Below are positions 60,101 through 64,000 of a stretch of 64,000 nucleotides of DNA, piece after piece. Source of the stretch: Limnanthes douglasii subsp. nivea (taxonomy: Eukaryota > Streptophyta > Magnoliopsida > Brassicales > Limnanthaceae). Within the stretch, counting starts at the first letter, position 1; each line of letters begins with the position of its first letter. The stretch spans positions 77,333,910 to 77,397,909 of the forward strand of contig JAUPFV010000001.1 in assembly GCA_036936605.1 (NCBI GenBank). The letters are read 5' to 3'. Position numbers and translations under genes: made by a program. The notes under the pieces are model-generated. The model saw only the letters and a list, made by a program, of their open reading frames with translations, was not told where the DNA came from and made no database searches.

Positions 60101-61050
60101 AAAATATTTAGAGGCCTTTCATCGAATCAAAGAGTATCTTTCTTCACCAGGAATTTTGACAAAGCCAAATCCAAGGGAAAATTATATGTTTATCTAGCAG
60201 TATCAAGTTACGTTGTGACTGCTGTTTAATTGGAGAGGAAGATAATTCCTCAAGACCAGTGTACTACAACACTAAAATTCTTTTGGATGTTGAGAAACAA
60301 TATTTAAAGTTAGAGAAATTGGCCCTTGCACTAGTACTGTTGCGCGTAAAATGAGACCTTATTTTGAGGCTCATTCTATCATCGTACGGACATCTTTTCC
60401 ATTGAAAAATATGTCACAAAGGTGATGTATCAGGAAAAATGACTAAGTGGTCACATGAATTGAAAGATTTTGATATTAAATTTGAGCATATGACTACAAT
60501 CAAAGGACAAGTATTAGCAGATTTCCTTGTCAAATTTCATTCCAAACGGTCATATATGAAGTTTGATGAAGAAAACTTTGAGTCAGAGTGGACGGTTCGG
60601 ACAATTGGAGGCTCAAATGCATCAGGATGTGGAGCAGGGGCGTAGTTGATTTCTCCATAAGGAATTTCCATATATCAAGCTTTCCGCTTTGGATTTAAAG
60701 CGTCAAATAATGAGGCAGTATATGAAGCTGATTTGGCAGGGTTGAGATTTGCTCAAATTTGTAGGGAAAAAAAGTGAAGATGATAAGTGACTCTTAACTT
60801 CTCATAAATCATGCATTTGTACAATTTTAGGCAAGAAAAGATCATTTAGTAAGATATTAGAGAGCGTTAAATGCCTTAATATTGGTTTTCGAAAGCATCA
60901 GATATGAACATGTTTATAGGGCTGGAAATTCGGTTGCTGATTCTTTAGCTACGACATCATATTTCGAGAAGTGCCCTTGGATTATCACATAAGAAAACCC
61001 TTCAATAGAGAAGACATCCGAGTCAGTAGAAGGATCAGTCGAATCTTTTC
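60101..61050 (+). pseudogene. Element C RNase H region
   Basis: MTKWSHELKDFDIKFEHMTT and VLADFLVKFHSKRS in one frame, then degenerate NEAVYEADLAGL-like and NSVADSLATTSY-like segments. Stops and small indels throughout. Confidence 0.7.
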
Positions 61051-61249
61051 AAATGTCAACAAGCACAACAAAGGATTGGATGAGTGAAATTAAAGAATTT
61101 TTGATAAATAATGTGTTACTCGTTAACAAAGTAATGGCAAAAGAGAATACAATTTAAGGCGTATGGTTATATAGTCTTTGGAGATATCTTGTATAAAAAA
61201 TATTTTAGCAAGCCTTTACTTTGATGCCTTGGAGAAAATGAACCACAAA

Positions 61250-62278
61250 TGATATTTTCAGAGTTACATGATGCGGAAGGATCCGTACATTATGGATATA
61301 AAATGTTCTTACGAAGAGTTCCTCTAGCATGGTACGACTAGCCTACAATCTCCTCGAACACCAGATAATTAGTTCAAAAATATGACACTTGCGAAAGAAT
61401 TAGTTCAAAAATATGATAGTTGCCAAATATTTTCTAATGCAATTCATCCATCGGGAGTGCCTCTTGAATTAATATCTGAATCTCTACCTTTTAACCGATG
61501 GGGAGTTGATCTGGCGAGACCCTTACCAATGGCATCAGGGGGACAACAAACAATAATTGTCACGGTAAGTGGGTGAAAGCTAGACCATTAGCAGGTTCAA
61601 AAGCTAAGAATGTAATCAAGTTTATTGTTTCCAATATATATTGTTGTATTGCGGTTCCAAGTAAAATAATTATCGATAATGGACCAAATTTCAATAACAA
61701 GGAGATGAATTATTCTTGTTATGCTAAAGGAATACAACAATGCTTCTCAGAAACGTTCCACCCACAAGCAAATGGCCAAGTTGAGATTACCAATCGAACA
61801 ATTCGTGATGGGTTGAGAAAGAATTTGAAAGGCAAGGTTGGCAAATGGCTGGATCCACAAGAAGTTTTATGGGCATACAGAACTACTCATAGGAAAACTA
61901 CACAAGAATCACCGTTTGCGTTAGTCTATGGGTTGTATCGAATCAATGAATATTCAGAGGAAGCAAACGATAAGGGAAATCGTACAAAGTTATATTTGAT
62001 AGAAGAAAAGCACAATTGAATTCATTACACTATCAGACTCCGATGAGAAGTCGGTACGCTTCCAAAGTTAGACGATAGGAATTTAAAGCAGAGAGAAAGT
62101 GTTAAAGAAGGTATTCCTTCATACGAAAGAAAAATGGTTTGGTAAGTTAGGGGCTATCTAGGTGGGTCCGTATACGGTAACAAATAAAGTCAAGCCGGGA
62201 GCATATCGACTCAAAGATTAAAAAAAAGATATTTAATACCCTTATAATGTTGAGCATCTTAAATTGTATTTAGAATGA
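61250..62278 (+). pseudogene. Element C integrase, first catalytic Asp deleted
   Basis: Has the same 31-bp tandem duplication in the zinc-binding part (about 61372-61430) and the same roughly 13-bp loss at GTAAGTGGGTGAAAGC (about 61565) as element B. The second Asp (IDNGPNFNN) and the Glu (QANGQVEITNRTI) are intact in a 148-codon open stretch (61573-62019). It ends NVEHLKLYLE at about 62277. Confidence 0.8.
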
Positions 62279-62414
62279 GTTTGTAAGTTTTTAAATATTT
62301 ACGAAAATTTATATAAGTATCAGTGGCATACTCTTTCCTACCCTGGTGGTGGAGGAAGGCTTTAATGAGGTGCCCTCACAATCGGCTTATATATAATATT
62401 TCTTTGCTATCTTA

Positions 62415-62745
62415 AAACAACTTCTATAATTTTTATCTTTCTAGACGCTAAGGGTCTTCGAACAAATGTTGGTCTACAATTTTTATCTTTATGGACTTGA
62501 AGGGTCTTCCAACAAACGTTGGTCTATAATTTTTATCTTTCTGGATCGGAAGGGTCTTCCAACAAGTGTTAGCTACAATTTTTATCTTTTTGGACCAAAA
62601 GGGTCTTCCAACAAATGTTGGTCTACAATTATTATCTTTCAAGTACAGAAGGGTTTTCCAAAAAATGCTGGTCTATAATTTTTAACTTTTGGGACCGGAA
62701 GGGTCTTCCGACAAATGGTGGTCTATAATTTTTATCTTTTTGGAC
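62415..62745 (+). repeat. 50-bp minisatellite after element C pol
   Basis: Same units and similar number as 22060-22378. Confidence 0.85.
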
Positions 62746-62749
62746 CTCC

Positions 62750-63448
62750 CTCTCCACGAACGTAAGATGGTGTAGTGCTGTTTCCCCCCACCTTGCAGGA
62801 TACCCATGTTTGGCGTAGCAATTGAATTCTTTATGACCATTTTTATGACAATAGTATATAAAGGTGAGAATAAAGAGGGGGTAGAATGCGACTCGTCTGC
62901 CATGAAAACTACCGGAAAAACATCGGTGATGAGAAAACAAACAAGACTACACAGGAAATACAGCGGTGCAAGAGGAACAAGACCAGAAATACATCGATCA
63001 TGAGAGAACAAAGACCGGATAAATATCGGCTGATGAAGGATATGCCGGAAACACATCGACCAACGAGGAAAATTTTGGAGGCTAGGGTTTTGGAGGCTAG
63101 GGCTCTGATACCATGTTTAGGGAATTTTGTCTCTTTTTTAATATATTATCTGAAACTTACAACCCCACATTATGCAATTGTGCAACGTATATATACATTA
63201 CAATGAATATATACAACGTGTTAAAACGTAACTCAATGGGTTTCATGTGTATTTCCTAAAATGTATATCAGACTAATATTAAATAGAGCATATACATTTT
63301 AACATAATCCATACCTTGCTTGTAGCCCATATATATTTTAATACAGTCCATGCCTTGCTTGTAGCTCATATACATTTTAACACAGTCCATGTCTTGCTTG
63401 CAGTGTCAATTTAAGTTCTTGTTTTGATTCTAATCCTGACACTCTAAA
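62750..63448 (-). mobile_element. Reversed copia fragment, second copy
   Basis: LTR 63114-63448 (starts TGTTTAGGGAATT). The PBS complement GGGCTCTGATACCA lies directly to its left, and a minus-strand gag start MADESHSTPSLF lies near 62915. It is cut at the same minisatellite junction as 22385. Confidence 0.7.
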
Positions 63449-63978
63449 AACATTACAAAAATTGAAACTAGAAGTTACCGTACTAACTTAACTTTTCACA
63501 ATTTCTTGAGGAAGTTGAGTTTTTCCATTATGAACAACTGCAAATTTTTAATCTTAAGTGAGAACTTTAACATTAATTACTATAGGCGAACAAGGAGAAT
63601 ATCAGAATATAATGATCAAATTCTGATCGAGGTTGTTCAGTGTATATTTTCCCTAAACTAAATATCTTCAAAATAACTGAATTATCGAATATCTAAATTG
63701 AACGATAATAATATACATTAATAATACTAATACTAATAATAATATAAATAATAACAACAACAACAACGATAATAACAACAACAACGATAGTAACAACAAT
63801 GATAAAATAATAACGATACTTACGATAATAATAACAATAATAACTATGATTATAAAAATACAAATAAAAATACTAAAAATATATAATAATAATAATAATA
63901 ATAATAAATAGTGATAACAATGATAATACTAATAATAGAAATACTAATAATTATCATTATAATGATAATTAATAAAAG
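63449..63978. repeat. Duplicated flank with trinucleotide-rich tract, second copy
   Basis: Matches 23083-23588; similarity ends at GATAATTAATAAAA. The last bases (63979-64000) differ. Confidence 0.7.
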
Positions 63979-64000
63979 GGTCACGCTAGAAAAAAGACAC

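Larger units (their letters stand above)
56800..62750 (+). mobile_element. Defective Tat-lineage Ty3/gypsy element C
   Basis: Sister of element B with the same domain order, the same two integrase lesions, the same trailing minisatellite and copia fragment. It keeps the gag leader, protease and RT segments that B has lost. The 5' region 56815-57030 holds about three units of an 80-bp repeat (AAGGTTCGAAGGGAACAAAC ... GGTGCTCCTAG). Confidence 0.8.

Overview
The window looks like nuclear DNA from a eudicot plant: an AT-rich, transposon-dense stretch with one intact gene. Plant-type Ty3/gypsy (Tat and Athila lineages), Ty1/copia, TRIM, SINE, LINE, hAT and ULP-carrying elements are all present. 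The host genes have plant exon structures: plastid-type tRNase Z, mitochondrial-type beta-ketoacyl-ACP synthase (mtKAS) and a CASP-like membrane protein. From memory, the tRNase Z/mtKAS neighbourhood matches Arabidopsis At2g04530/At2g04540. I cannot name the species.

Layout, left to right. 1-14,800: a decayed minus-strand gene with a Ulp1/C48-type peptidase region, of the kind carried by plant Mutator-like elements. It is split by a Tat/Retand-like LTR retrotransposon (about 855-10,537) with recognisable LTRs, PBS, PPT, degenerate gag-pol and a long antisense extra ORF. The non-coding gaps of the ULP-like element carry about 18 copies of a palindromic motif built on TGCGAATTGTTTG. 14,960-15,650: LINE relic. 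16,200-16,900: a non-coding gene with a telo-box/site II/TATA promoter and a convincing double-guide box C/D snoRNA. 17,600-23,590 and 56,800-63,980: two copies of one block, each made of a defective Tat element, a 50-bp minisatellite, a fragment of a reversed copia element with its LTR, and trinucleotide-rich DNA. They share internal lesions and the same right-hand breakpoint.

23,600-34,500: mostly unrecognised AT-rich DNA with a 400-bp ACAT microsatellite, a gypsy RNase H relic, a diverged dispersed repeat and an array of tandem hairpins. 34,490-39,790: the only host-gene neighbourhood. It holds a tRNase Z exon relic, the 3' half of an mtKAS gene (nine exons with intact frame and splice sites but no N-terminal exons) and a complete eight-exon tRNase Z gene. 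40,400-50,950: minisatellite, hAT relics, a SINE in permuted order, and an Athila-type relic whose integrase tail has become a 263-bp tandem triplet interrupted by a TRIM with perfect 5-bp target duplication.

51,075-55,316: five head-to-tail copies (about 845 bp) of the first coding exon and part of the intron of a CASP-like gene. 55,500-56,530: a long diverged inverted repeat. The tRNase Z gene and the snoRNA are the parts most likely to be functional; most of the rest records nested insertion, local duplication and deletion repair.
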